DNA of 64,000 bases from Nilaparvata lugens (taxonomy: Eukaryota; Arthropoda; Insecta; Hemiptera; Delphacidae), in contig NC_052507.1 in the NCBI RefSeq assembly GCF_014356525.2, forward strand, positions 38,180,368 to 38,244,367, read 5' to 3'. The position numbers were made by a program, and so were the translations under genes. Positions 1 to 43,929 of the stretch are shown here, piece after piece. Position 1 is the stretch's first letter; every line of letters starts with the position of its first letter. The notes below the pieces were generated by a model. It saw only the letters and a list, made by a program, of their open reading frames with translations. It was not told the DNA's origin and did not search any database.

Positions 1-31973
<31,973 letters not shown>

Positions 31974-31987
31974 TCAAGGCGAAGACG

Positions 31988-33689
31988 CTGCAAAAAGTAT
32001 ACAAAATTATAGCTAAGTACAAGTTAAGTTTAAATACACATTTATTTAGCAAGCTAACAATTTCTGGGGTTTAAAAATGAGTCCCTTGATATGCCAATAA
32101 TAATCATGAAATGATGAACCCATGGATTTCTAAATAGATAAAGAATTGAGACATTGACTACATAAAATTGCGAACTCAGATAAAAAATATAAAAACTTGT
32201 CAAAATACGGGGAATAATCAGCCTTCAAATTACCTAGTTAAAACAATTGGAAAATAAGAAGGTAGTTATTAGAAAGGAAATCTCTGTTGTAAAATATTAT
32301 TAGAATAGTGGGCTATAACATTACAACATTCAGGTCAATATATGTTCTGTATCTTAATGATAAATTATCAACTAGACCAAATGAACATTTATCGTTATTT
32401 CAACTTCAGCAATATTAACGACTGTTTAATAAATAAGAAGCTCTGTACTGTTTAATATCCAAGTATCCTATTGGTTATGAAATCTACTAGTATGCTAATT
32501 ACCAAATTGAACATTTATAATGACATATATACAGGCCTATGCTAATTAATGACTTATTTTCATTTCTAATATGATCGACCTTGAACAGTTTACAACTGTG
32601 GGGTGTCATTCATTAGTTTTTAATAATAATTGTAATGTATTCAATACCTATGTTAAGTAATGAATACATTTTTATCTTACATTGACAATGACAAAATAAT
32701 TTTCTTTCAAGAAAGGATTTTACTCCCACTCATCAAGAGATACTTCCTAAATTTTATGTAATAAGAGAAAAAAAGCAGAAAACTCAAATATTTAAAGTAG
32801 GACTATTTGTAATAAAATTCAAATAATGTTGATTTTTGAGAAATTATAATTCAACTTTGAAGGAAGCATACAGATTGTAAGCCTTCTTTTTAGCACTTGA
32901 GTAGCCAACCAAATGGGCCTACACTAGAATAAATAATAATGTTACATTTATTCTGAAATCTTTTCTATTAGGTAGGCTACCTTATGGAAATATCATAGAA
33001 ACAAAGAATTGGTTTCAGCAAAAAGTGATAAAATGAAGAAAGAATTGTGACGTGATACTAGGATTCAGCGAATTTATAAATTAAATTAAACAATTTCACA
33101 ATCTTTCAAAATCTAAACAAGAAAGTAACAATGTTGTCTGTCCTGATCAAACAATAACATTTATCGTAAAAGCTAGATTCAAATTATTAGCCAACAGCTA
33201 CAATAATGACGCTTAGAAATTAAAGAGATGTTCGGATCATATAGCGAAAATAAGATTTCTAAATGTATTTAACCTCGTTATATAAATTTTGTTTTGTAAT
33301 GACAATAAACGATTTTATTTTGAGTATATTACATTCAAAATAAACATAAGCCTAAAGACTGAAGCCAAGTTATGATAGAATGTAATTAAAAAATTAATAG
33401 ATAATATCTTTGAAACGTTAATTTATTCCATTGTATGCTACAGACCTGATGACAGTACAAGATATGAAAGGGAAAGATGAAGTTTTTAATAGTTGCATTA
33501 ATATTTTTACAAAGTATTATGATAATAGACCTCTAATACTATAATAATCAACGTTACAAGTAACAAAACTTTCTTATGATGAGATTGCTGTTATACTCAA
33601 CTAAGTATATCTTAAGTGACCTTTCTAGCTTAACTGTATTACCATATTTATTTTTGGGCAAACAAAAATATTTAAAAATATGTACTTAC
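31988..33689. other. Sec23 5'-UTR intron
   Basis: 1.7 kb of AT-rich sequence between the 5'-UTR donor at 33689 (GTAAGTACA) and the acceptor before the start codon (TTTTTGCAG). I see no element boundary or gene in it. Confidence 0.55.
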
Positions 33690-33850
33690 TGGAAATTCCC
33701 GTCTATAACCTTGTCAAAAATAATCCACTCCAGCAAGACGACGACCAGGAGGAATTGGCAGGACACGTCACAAATAGACAGCCGTCCACAAAAACAGCTG
33801 TTACAATGCCAATGCCTTGCTAATTACAGTGTAAGCCACATCACTGCACA
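33690..33850 (-). other. Sec23: Candidate Sec23 non-coding first exon
   Basis: Minus-strand sequence ending TTTCCA|GTAAGTACA, a strong donor, with no exon or other donor closer to the coding start. The acceptor at 31987/31988 would complete the leader. The 5' limit is set only by the TATA-like motif at 33858-33864. Transcription start not proven. Confidence 0.5.
33762..33771. promoter_or_regulatory. CRE/CrebA-like site GACACGTCAC
   Basis: The minus strand reads GTGACGTGTC. It is close to the ACGTG/ACGTCA core used by CrebA/CREB3-type and ATF6-type factors that control secretory-pathway genes. It lies within the proposed first exon, about 90 bp downstream of the TATA-like motif. Confidence 0.4.
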
Positions 33851-33857
33851 TTGATTT

Positions 33858-33864
33858 TTTTATA
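33858..33864 (-). promoter_or_regulatory. TATA-like motif upstream of Sec23
   Basis: The minus strand reads CTATAAAAAAATC, followed about 20 bp later by GCAGTG, a loose match to the arthropod initiator. Position fits a promoter for the first exon. Weak evidence in AT-rich DNA. Confidence 0.3.
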
Positions 33865-34060
33865 GATTGCTCAAATTTTTCAAAAAATGACAGTCTACAA
33901 GAAACAAGAAAAAAATCTGGTAACACCGAATTCTGGCACCCTTGACAAGTGATATACCTATAAAAAATTCGGGTCGCCAGAGCACAGAATAGGTACAGAG
34001 TGGAAACTTGTAATCAATCGCCTATCTAACCAATGCTTTTTACATGACCCCAATACTGAA

Positions 34061-34074
34061 CACGTGACGTGACC
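34061..34074. promoter_or_regulatory. Double CRE/CrebA-like site CACGTGACGTGACC
   Basis: Two overlapping ACGTGA cores, with a CCAAT six bases before them (34050-34054) and another CCAAT at 34030. It lies about 200 bp upstream of the TATA-like motif, in the only GC-balanced stretch next to the gene. It would fit control by CrebA- or ATF6-type factors. Confidence 0.45.
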
Positions 34075-34173
34075 TTGGGAAGTTCCAATCCTGGCCTTCT
34101 GATTGGCTCGTAGCAGTGAACGAGATAGATTGATCCGGATCATTGAAGTGATCCGAACCTACCATCAATATCA

Positions 34174-35142
34174 TTAGGGGCCGCGGAATTGGAAATATCT
34201 GGAACTCAAAATATCAATGTTAAATGTCCTATGCTTGAAAACTGTTGCTGGGTGGAACTCCGAATTTTGTCAGACAGTAGAATTGGAAATATCCGGAACT
34301 CGAAATATGTTGCTAGGCGGAATTGGGAGTATCTGGAACTCAAATTATTTGTTTGTCAGATGGCGGAATTGGAAATATCTGGAACTCAAAATATCAGGGC
34401 CTAAGTGGGAGTACTGGTAATGTGTTTGTTATTGAGAAATGGTTCAAGTCTGACTTATTTTCTGGAATGATATGGACTACAGTAGAAACAACTTGGCTGA
34501 TCTTTTTGGACTTGTTTTTCATTATCAAAATTTGGGAATAGAATACTTTTGGACGTGGTCTGTCGTTCTTTTTCAATTATATTCATATGATTTGCAATTG
34601 CACAAAAAAATAATGGAAGTAATATAATATTTACAAACATGAGAGTCAGTTTCTTTCTTGTTATAATAAAGATTTTTTATTAGGTAGGCTACATTATTGC
34701 TACTCCATTTTATAACTAATACCATAACCAACCGTGAAAACACAAATTAAAATTATATTGGTTTATAAAATAATAGTCATGTACATATTATGCAAGTTTT
34801 CAAAACTCTGTTATCTGTTTCAACAAACAAGACTGACGACTGTTGATGTGTTGATGAATTTATTTTAGGTTAACTATAGAACCCTTCATTTGTTTTGCGA
34901 TAAATTTGTTTCATCCCACATCTAAACAGTCTCGCTAATAACGATCGATATTGTGAATTCGATATATTTCCAATACCACATACTCCCAATTCCACCAGCT
35001 GACAAGATATTTTGAGTTCCGCCGGTCTGCACAATATTCGGAGTTCTGCCTGTCAACATATTTGGAGTTCCATATATTTCCAATTCCGGACAGCTGCAAG
35101 ATATTTTGAGTTCCAGATATTCCCAATTCATGCGACCCTATT
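34174..35142. mobile_element. Foldback-like element whose arms are tandem GGAATTGGAAATATCTGGAA repeats
   Basis: The left arm (34174-34420) carries four irregular copies of GAATTGGAAATATCTGGAAC then TCAAAATAT. The right arm (34930-35142) carries the same motif inverted at least four times. The outer ends TTAGGGGCCGC and GCGACCCTATTA are near complements. The 500-bp centre is AT-rich and includes a LINE tail (34515-34620). Repeats read in one frame as WEYLELK-like units, but no gene is evident. Foldback elements have this arm structure. It sits just upstream of the Sec23 promoter. Confidence 0.65.
34515..34620 (+). repeat. LINE 3'-UTR remnant inside the foldback element
   Basis: AAATTTGGGAATAGAATACT then TTTGGACGTGGTCTGTCGTT and a TATTCATATGATTTGCAATT tail. 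It matches the layout of 16905-17010. Confidence 0.4.
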
Positions 35143-35168
35143 ATTAAAATGCGGCGCTTCCTAACAAG

Positions 35169-35265
35169 ATGGCGGATTTTAGCGTCAGGGTACTAGCCAA
35201 GTTTCCGTACTGTATGTTTACTGTGGCCAGAGTTCCACCTGCACTGAAAGCCGCCACCATTGATA
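35169..35265 (+). other. Possible 5' end of an unidentified gene (ATGGCGG context)
   Basis: GCGGCGCTTCCTAACAAG is followed by ATGGCGGATTTTAGCG. The start lies in a good Kozak context and an AAGATGGCGG motif resembling a YY1 site. The open frame gives MADFSVRVLAKFPYCMFTVA and 12 more codons before the transposon at 35266. I recognise no family. It may be a gene start disrupted by the insertion or chance. Confidence 0.2.
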
Positions 35266-35267
35266 TA

Positions 35268-37628
35268 CAGAGTGTTTCAGAAGTAGTGTCGAGAATTTTA
35301 GGGTATTGTACCTGGATGCTAGGAGACTACAAATGTCATATTTGAAGTGTCCAAAACTCAGCGGTTATCCTTATAGCTGCCATTTTGTTTTTTTCACTTA
35401 AAAATTTTTATCTCAAGAACGAAATGTTGTATTGATCTGAAATTTGGCATGAATATTTATGCTATAAAGACTCAACTATAAAAAATAAAAAAAAAATTTT
35501 CGTTGAAATTTTTCAAAATGGCGGCCATTTTAAATTTTTGATGGCGAATATCTCGAAAACTGTCCATTTTACAGAAAATTTACAAGAGACAAAAAAGTTA
35601 GCAAATTTTTTCACGATTCCAATGATACCTAATTTATTAAGATTGGTCGAAGAATAACAGAGAAATTAATTATTTCGTACTGCATGCATGACCACTTTTC
35701 ACCATTTAAAGATCAATATTAATTTTTTTTATAATTTCATGAAAACCGTTCTTATTACAGAAATATACAAGAATAACTTTCCTCCAAATTTTATTTTACA
35801 TTGAAAAATATTAATTTCACTCAAATCGGTTCACTGATACTAATGCAGCAATTGCTCAAAATGCCGTCCTTCAACTTGATTACACAGTCTGCACCTTTCA
35901 ATCATGGACCGTCGAACTGCTATAAAAGCATTTTCATCATCTTGAATGGCACCTGCTGCAGCAACCACTCTTGCCACAAGGTCTTCTTCGTTTTCTACTG
36001 GCGTGCTGTAAACAAGGTCTTTCATATGGCCCCAGAAAAAAAATCTAAAGGGTTGAGGTCAGGTGAACGTGCGGGCCACGGTACTGGTCCACCCCGCCCA
36101 ATCCATCCTATCGCTGACGATAGGTCATGTTCAGAAAGTCCATAACAACATTTCCGAAATGAGCAGGGGCACCATCATGTTGAAACCAAATATTATATCT
36201 GTTTGCAAGAGGCACATCTTCCAAAAGTTCTGGTAGTATGTCTCTTAAAAAGTAATGTACGTGGGAGAATTCAGACGATTAGGAAGAATGTATGGTCCAA
36301 TCACGCGATTACCTAAGATACCCGTCCAAACATTCAGCGAAAATCTATGCTGATAACCACGCACTTTGACCTCATGAGGATTGTCTAAGGCCCAGACGTG
36401 ACTGTTGCGAGAGTTGAAGATTCCTTCTCTTGTAAAGCTGGACTCATTGGTAAATAACACATTTTCTAGAAAATTTGGTTGGATAATGTCTTGCTGAAGA
36501 AACCAACGGGCACAGTTTACTCTTGGCTCATAGTCGCGTTCAACCAATGAGTGAACTTTTTGAAAGCGGAAGGGGTGAAGTCTTTCCTTGTTTAGTACAC
36601 GCCACACAGAAGAAGCACTTGAATTGATTTGCTTTGCAACTGCTCTCGTACTCGTTCTAGGATTGAAATCGAATTTCTGCAATACTTCCTCTTCAAAAGC
36701 AACATTTCGAACTGCTCGAGGCCTACCAGCAATTACCCTGTTCCGTTCAAATGAACCAACTTCTCTCAGCCGATTGTGAGTTCTTGTGAACACCTTGTCG
36801 GAAGGGAGACGGCGGTTTGGAAATGCAGCTGCATACATTCTTCTTGCTTCGGTCGCATTCCAAGAGCTGCTCCATACATGAAGTGAATATCGGTGTACTC
36901 CAGCGAACTAAATTCCATTACAATAATTAAATATTTGTGTAGAAGCAACGTAAGAAAATATTGAAACTGGAAATTTAAGATAGAAAAGACCTAGGAAACG
37001 TGAGACTAAGAAATAGGAAGCACTACATCTGGTTCTTTACTTTTAATGAAACAACAATACTTTTACAAGACAAACATTATCATCTGAAAACCATTGTAAA
37101 ATCATCTGTTTGCCCATATGGAGCCATACCGAGTTTCAAAGCTTCATCTTAAATACATCTGGAATTAAAAATTAATATTGATCTTTAAATGGTGAAAAGT
37201 GGTCATGCATGCAGTACGAAAAAAATTAATTTCTCTGTTATTCTTCGACCAATCTTAATAAATTAGGTATCATTGGAATCGTGAAAAAATTTGCTAACTT
37301 TTTTGTCTCTTGTAAATTTTCTGTAAAATGGACGGTTTTCGAGATATTCGCCATCAAAAATTTAAAATGGCCGCCATTTTGAAAAATTTCAACGAAAAAA
37401 TTTTTTTTTATTTTTTATAGTTGAGTCTTTATAGCATAAATATTCATGCCAAATTTCAGATCAATACAACATTTCGTTCTTGAGATAAAAATTTTTAAGT
37501 GAAAAAAACAAAATGGCAGCTATAAGGATAACCGCTGAGTTTTGGACACTTCAAATATGACATTTGTAGTCTCCTAGCATCCAGGTACAATACCCTAAAA
37601 TTCTCGACACTACTTCTGAAACACCCTG
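35268..37628 (-). mobile_element. DDE transposon with about 460-bp terminal inverted repeats and a broken transposase
   Basis: Ends ACAGAGTGTTTCAGAAGTAG and its complement (CTACTTCTGAAACACCCTGT) sit between TA dinucleotides at 35266 and 37629, a Tc1/mariner-type target duplication. The inverted repeats extend far inward (35268-35730 against 37168-37628). The minus-strand transposase region is at about 35834-36920. No other host or cargo gene is present. Confidence 0.85.
35834..36920 (-). pseudogene. Broken DDE transposase (DUF4817-like head plus DDE_3-like core)
   Basis: Reads MEFSSLEYTDIHFMYG, then after a one-base deletion near 36863 MYAAAFPNRRLPSDKVFTRT, a helix-turn-helix region (NPRTSTRAVAKQINSSASSV) and the catalytic segment. 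The first catalytic aspartate position is Asn (VLFTNESSFTREG where this family has D). The second (WFQHDGAPAHF) and third (SPDLNPLDFFFWG) acidic blocks are present across further frame breaks near 36244 and 36140. The C-terminus ends QVEGRHFEQLLH. Inactive. Confidence 0.82.
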
Positions 37629-37726
37629 TATATATAGATATATATTGATATATAGATATACATTGATATATATATATATAGAGATATATACTGTATATAT
37701 AGATTATATTGATATATATATATATA

Positions 37727-37777
<51 letters not shown>

Positions 37778-37790
37778 ATATCAATGGCCG
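37627..37790. repeat. TA-rich microsatellite
   Basis: (TA)n with interspersed GATA/GATT, ending in about 50 bp of pure TA. It is flanked by CCACCATTGATATA on the far side of the DDE transposon and TATATCAATGGCCGCC here, which are inverse of each other. The transposon therefore seems to have inserted beside the microsatellite core of an older inverted-repeat element. Confidence 0.85.
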
Positions 37791-37812
37791 CCACACACAA
37801 AATAAAATTATA

Positions 37813-39156
37813 GCCTTGTACACACGTCCGTACAGATTCGCGCGAACAATCGTATGTACATATGCCTCAACATTCACTGTACGTCCTTGTGGACGCGATC
37901 CACGTTTGCCTCGGCATTCAAAAAGCTATCTGATTTGCAGACGACACGAAGACATGGTAGATGTAGATTTTCCACATTACACATTACAACAAAGGCGTCA
38001 TTCCATCATTGAAGATAGTTATCACAGCAGTATCATTTTATTTCAATGACTTATATAATAAAATCAAAAATAAAACTTGACAAACGATGTTGGTGGGTTG
38101 AACGATTGTAGGTTGAAGTAAGGAAATAAATTGCTACATGACATAAGATTGACAGTTCAAACTTTATTAGGTTGTCAAAACATTATCTTGTTAATATAAG
38201 TTACTGAATCTAATTCAACTAGTTATCTAAACAATAATGATATCATCATGAGGGAATCAATAACTCCACAAGAACGATTGGCTCTAACTTTGAGATTCTT
38301 GACATTAGGCGATTCATTTGTTGGTTTCCAATATCTATTCTGAATCTCAAAAAAAGAAAATTTCTACAATAATTCCAGAAGTTTTGATGACCTAATCAAA
38401 GCACTTAACACTGTCTCACAAAATTGACAGTCTTCTTTAAGGAAATTAGCCATAATTTGAATCAAATACTAAATTGCTGCCCATTTTAAACTAACTCTGC
38501 TCATACACATGACGAAACAAGATTCTCCAAAACATTAGCTTCAAGATTTACCTTAAGGGAATACTAGTTCAAAGTTTGAATAAATCTCTCTATAGATAGC
38601 CTAGCTATCTAAAACGTATAATATCATATTGAAGATTACAATTTTAATTAACAACTCTGATTGATAACATGAAACAAACACAAGATGATTTGATGATAGC
38701 CACAGTAAAATAATATTTGAGCTATACTTTCTTGTAGGAACCCTTTAGAGAAGCTTTTTTCACTTAAATTATGCAGTTCTAAATTTGTTAATCATGATAC
38801 AAATTATATATACCATGCATGTTTCTATTTAAATATTTGACAATCCACATATCCTACAAAATTACAAAAATCCTACAATTTACAATTAGTTATTGGATCA
38901 CAATTTTGATTTGTCATTCATTAACCTAATTCATTGGAATTAGGTTATGACGCCTTCAATGTTTACATTTTGCCTCACCCGTATGGCAAAATCGCGTCCA
39001 CACGTACATTCAATGCTCGCCCGAGGCGCCTTTGAGCACGCCAAAATACCGACAGGGTTCCGGTTCGCCCACATGCCTCAGCGAACAGTGTCCACACGTG
39101 CGAATGCAAGCCCATACACGTATGCTCACCCGAGGCAAACGTACGTGTGTACACCG
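37813..39156. mobile_element. Probable non-autonomous DNA transposon, 1.34 kb
   Basis: The left end CCTTGTACACACGTCCGTAC resembles the inverse of the right end (CGTACGTGTGTACACCG). GC-rich arms near both ends share GCCTCGG/CCGAGGC, CACACGT and ATGCCTCA motifs in inverted orientation. The 900-bp centre is AT-rich and non-coding. Superfamily unknown. Confidence 0.5.
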
Positions 39157-39398
39157 TTTATCAGTTTTTACGGACGCAACCAAAGTGGAACAGTGAAAGA
39201 CAAACTGGGTCTATTCCTATTTTACATCTATCATTTTTTGGCAGCAATGAACCTGTATTCCTCTTAGTTTGTAGTAACATGAAAAAGGCTGGAAAGTAAA
39301 TAGGCCTATTAAAAGTGTTCATTATGGGAGCTATCACTAGTTTTAGTAATATTCTTATATTGGGGAATTCCATCATATTCAGGGAATTTATGAAAACA

Positions 39399-41791
39399 TA
39401 ATGTTAATATCGTTTTTTCTTAAATCTCCTTCTAGTATCTAACTGTATTGGGAACAAAACTAAGATATTTATAGGCTCAGATCAGAGAAAGTGGTCAATT
39501 TGCGTTATCTATTTTATAGGTTAGTAATTCTAATATCATTTATGATCATCATCCTGGCTCTACTCAACAGAAAAATTCTATTGACTGCTTGACCAGTTAC
39601 TCAAAATTGATAGTTGAATATGATGAATGAAATGGAATACTATTTACTAGTAGTTCTGTGAACAGTAGACCTCACGAAGTATTCTCATCAACAAGTATCT
39701 GATTGAAACTATAGACCTTATGGAAATACAACAATAGACTGGCTTCTACACACATCTGTGTAATCACTTGTCAGCTGATTTATGATGAAGAATTCTATAG
39801 TCTGATTTTTACTCTAATATTGGCGTATGAAGGAGGCTCCTTCTTCCTTTTATAATATTCTTGAAATGCAAAATTTCCAAAAAACTTGTATATACGTTGA
39901 CACACAATTAAAAAAAGAACATACCTGTCAAATTTCATGAAAATCTATTACCGCATTTCGCCGTAAATGCGCAACATATAAACATTCAAACATTTTAACA
40001 TATTAAGAGAAATGCCAAACCCTGAGGTTTCCCTCATATGGAACCAAATTTATTTTTTAAAGAGAAAGTGGTCGTGTAATAGGACTAAATCATTTCAATA
40101 CAGAGTTTCAAGAGAAAATGAATTGGAGAACCGCACATTTATATCTCAACCCGTAACGCTATCAGGGGCATTTCAGTATATGCGTCTCAATGCTAGATTC
40201 CGCGTCCCATATACTAAAGTGCAGCCACGGTATCAGTTTGTTGATGTAAAAGTTGTAAATTATGTTGAATAATAATAACCAGCTGAAATACCATAATGTG
40301 ACAGCACATGAAGGACTGTCTGTGTGATAGCTCCCAAAAATTATCTCAGCTGATACTATATGAATGAATGGAAAAACTGTGGTAATTGCATGCAATGAAT
40401 TCTTCAGCTGACTAAATGATAAATTACAACATTTTTTTTTATGCACTTTTCAATATTTTTATATCCTGAAAAAGGACGAAGTATAGAATGACTACATTTG
40501 TTGACGTGGCGAAGTTTGGACAGTAATGTCCACTTAACCACGTCGTTAGCAGAAAATACCAATGCAATGAAGAATATGCAGAGATGATAGAAAATAGAAG
40601 CAAAAAATGACAACAAATTCAATAAATATGCGAGTTCAAGTTTGAATAATAAAAGTCTTGGAAAATAAGTGTTTTTCAATAAACTTAATCACTTCACTGT
40701 TGAAATAAAAAGCAAAATAAATAGTCAGGCTACTGGAGAGAATTAATGATTCAGATCAGTAAGAATTGGAATCATAAATAAATTTGTTGATTTCATGTAT
40801 ATTGAAGTAATGAGTCAATGTATTTGTTGTCCGATTCCATTCCAATGATATGATACGGTATGCTTCCAATTCTTACTGATCTGAATCATTCATTCTCTCT
40901 ATTCATTTTTTTTTTTAGTATTTATTTGCTTCTTATTTCAGCAGTGAAGTGATTAAGTTTATTGAAAACACTTATTTTCCAAGACTTAAGTTAAATATTC
41001 AATATTGAACTGTCATATTTATAAATTTTTATTGTCATTTATGACCTTGACCTGTAAAAAGGTTTGAAGAATACGTGTTCAAAATTTGAAGCTGACTGAT
41101 CAATTCTTTCCAGTTATTGTAGAACATACAAACAGAAGGACAACGACTTTGGTCTAGCCTACAGTAAGTCAAAAGTGAAAACTCGCTAACGGTCGTTCAA
41201 TAAATATGAAGTTCCACTTGAATAAAGGATTCCAATATAATATTGGATGATCTCAGTTTCGCAATCGGGTCGGGCTAGAACAAAATGACCTTAATGTTTC
41301 TGTGTATAAATTATAATATTTATGTTATTGAATCAGAATTGTAAAGATTACTGGAATCTGTTGAGAAAATTTAAATAATAGGAAAATGCTATAACTAGTG
41401 GCCCCCTGGGTTGGAGAACGCGATAATGACCTATTGTATTATTAATATTTGAAACCCGCAACTTTCAATAATACAGAGTAATTATAAAATTTATGCTGAA
41501 TAATATGGAAACAGCTATATATTTTCTTACAAGGATAATTTGACAGTAGGCTAGGTTTCATTGGGAATTCTATTTAAAATGAAATAATACTCATATGAAT
41601 CTATTGTCCCTCATATGAATCAAAATTTATTTTTTCTAATGAGAAAGTAGTCATGTGATCAATACATGATTTCAATACAAGTTCCAAATAAAAAATAATG
41701 GTGAAACCGCACATTGATATCACTTGGATTACACCCATATCAATTTGTTGATGTAAAATATGTAAATTTTTAAACTCGCCTTCAGCTCGTG
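39399..41791. repeat. 2.39-kb direct repeat S, left copy
   Basis: Matches 49386-51767 along its whole length with about 1-2 percent differences. It ends exactly where LTR1 begins (GCTCG|TGTAAATC; the right copy continues GCTCG|TGAAAG). Inside: a 120-bp-arm hairpin (40653-40772 / 40865-40987), a small palindrome TGACGTGG...CCACGTCG (40503-40548), and two related internal blocks (40015-40270 and 41590-41770). No convincing gene; one 86-codon frame (40012-40272) is conserved in both copies but unidentified. Confidence 0.9.
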
Positions 41792-43043
41792 TAAATCTGA
41801 CAAAGCATCTATTGGAATGGTTTCACTTGTTATTCGTTCCGCTACTATGTAGACATCATGTCGTCATCATGTCTGTCTGTCTGCGCGCTGTGTCTTTTGT
41901 GCGTCTGCGCTGACCAGTGACATCTCAGTCGCGGTTCTTTACCACTGCTCTAATCAGCTGGTTTTCTATACTTCTATTTGTACCTTTTTCGTCGGATTGT
42001 TTGCCGTTGCAATTTTAATATTTGTGCTATTCGATTTTTTAGAATTTAATCTTGTCTTTTGGCATCTTACCTTTTAGATAATTGCCACTTTTTCAACATA
42101 CGTTTCCAAACGTTTTCGTACGTGGCTACATTTCCGCTTTCCTCTTTTTCTTACTAGCGTCTTTGCTTTTTGCTGTTTATCTTTTCATGGAGGTCGGCGA
42201 GTGTGCTTCCTGCGCTCGGTCTAAACCTTTCATCTGAATTCATCGGACTTACAAAACGTTTTTAAAGTGTGAATTATTCTTCAAATTAATTCGTTTGTTC
42301 CATTCTTCAGTGTGATTCAATTATTCATCGAGTTCTTCACTCAATTACTCTGTTAAAATTGGATAAACTTTGTCTAAAACTGCAACCTCGTGTGAGCGTT
42401 TCATCGCTATTCATTTGATCTACAGAACCTTTTTAAAGTGTGAATTATTCTTCAGATTAATTCGTTTGTTCCATTCTTCAGTGTGATTCAATTATTCATC
42501 GAGTTCTTCACTCAATTACTCTGTTAAAATTGGATAAACTTTGTCTAAAACTGCAACCTCGTGTGAGCGTTTCATCGCTATTCATTTGATCTACAGAACC
42601 TTTTTAAAGTATGAATTATTCTTCAGATTAATTTGTTTGTTCCATTCTTCAGTGTGATTCAATTATTCATCGAGTTCTTCACTCAATTACTCTGTTAAAA
42701 TTGGATAAACTTTGTCTAAAATTACAACCTCATGTAAGCTTCAGTTGCCATTTTTCTACAATTGGCTTCACCTCGTGAACCTCAAACTTTCAAGTGCATC
42801 ATCTCTACTGTTTGGAAATCAATCCAAAAATTCCACAATTTGAAGATCGGATTATTCGTTTGGAATTCTACTCGCTCCAGCCTACTTTTCCATTGGGGGA
42901 TTCGCCTGCTGTAGTGGACGTTTCCATGCTTGTCATCGCATGGCCTGATCACTTCATCACTTGCTGATGTCCTGTTCCTGTTGGTATTGCGGAGTCGTTG
43001 CCTGTCTGCCTGGCCGCATCTCCTCTTCAAAATTTTATTCAGG
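41790..43043 (+). repeat. 5' LTR of the BEL/Pao-type element
   Basis: 1254 bp, starts TGTAAATCTGAC, ends TTTTATTCAGG. It differs from the 3' LTR at roughly 1-2 percent of positions, so the insertion is fairly young. It contains nearly three copies of a 171-bp tandem repeat (from TTTAAAGTGTGAATTATTCT at 42261, 42432 and 42603). The exact last bases are uncertain because GG follows CA in both copies. Confidence 0.9.
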
Positions 43044-43074
43044 TTATGTAAATCGTTCTTTTCAATTTTCATTT

Positions 43075-43690
43075 ACGTATGCATCATTATTGTTTTATTA
43101 ATGTCTATCTTGACATTCAATTCACTAAGGCCACCGACGCCTATTAATTCATTGTATTTAACAGTTACCCTTGACTTCACAAGTGATTTTCTGAGGCCAC
43201 TGACGCCTACTAATTGTTTTATTAATGTCTATCTTGACATTCAATTCACTGAGGCCACTGATGCCTACTTATTATTTGATTAATGTCTATCTTGACATGC
43301 AATTCACTAAGGCCACCGACGCCTATTAATTCATTGTATTTAACAGCTACCCTTGGCTTCACAAGTGATTTTCTGAGGCCACTGACGCCTATATAATTGT
43401 ATTCAATTGTAGCAATTATTCTTTGGATTTGACAGCTACCCTTGGCTTTACAAGTGATTCATTGAAGGCCACTGTCGCCTATTACTCGGTCTAATTGATG
43501 TCTGTCTTGACATTCAATTCATTGAAGGCCCATGTCGCCTATATTCAACCCTGACTGTCCTCATTTGTATTTATTAGCTACCCTTAGCTCTTAGTGATAT
43601 TTTAAGGCCAGAAACGCCTATTAATTGTTAGGTCGAAGTCTATTTTGACATTCAAATCACTGAAGGCCTATGCCACATATATTTTTTATG
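43075..43690 (+). repeat. Leader repeats I, AAGGCCACCGACGCCTATTA units
   Basis: Ten or so degenerate units of GAGGCCACTGACGCCTA linked by TCTATCTTGACATTCAATTC or TTTAACAGCTACCCTTGGCT. They lie between the 5' LTR and gag, in the non-coding leader of the element. No start codon with a long frame precedes gag. Confidence 0.8.
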
Positions 43691-43929
43691 TATGTTATTT
43701 GCTGAGCATTTTTTACAGCTTATTGTCATTTTTTTTAATCATTATTATTGTACCTTAGTAATAACTTTCATTATTGCCCTCAATTTATATTCATTTCAGG
43801 TATCATTATTACTGCCTTTGCATTTATTGTCATACTTCAATGGTCATTAATGTCATTGACCTAATTTCTTTTAAATGTTGTAGTTCTCTACATTATTTCA
43901 CATGTTGTAATTTTCCCAAGATTTGACTC

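Noticed and set aside
40012..40272. 86-codon frame in S as a gene
   Set aside because: Conserved only because S is duplicated; there is no recognisable domain, and a degraded related block occurs at 41590-41770 without an open frame.
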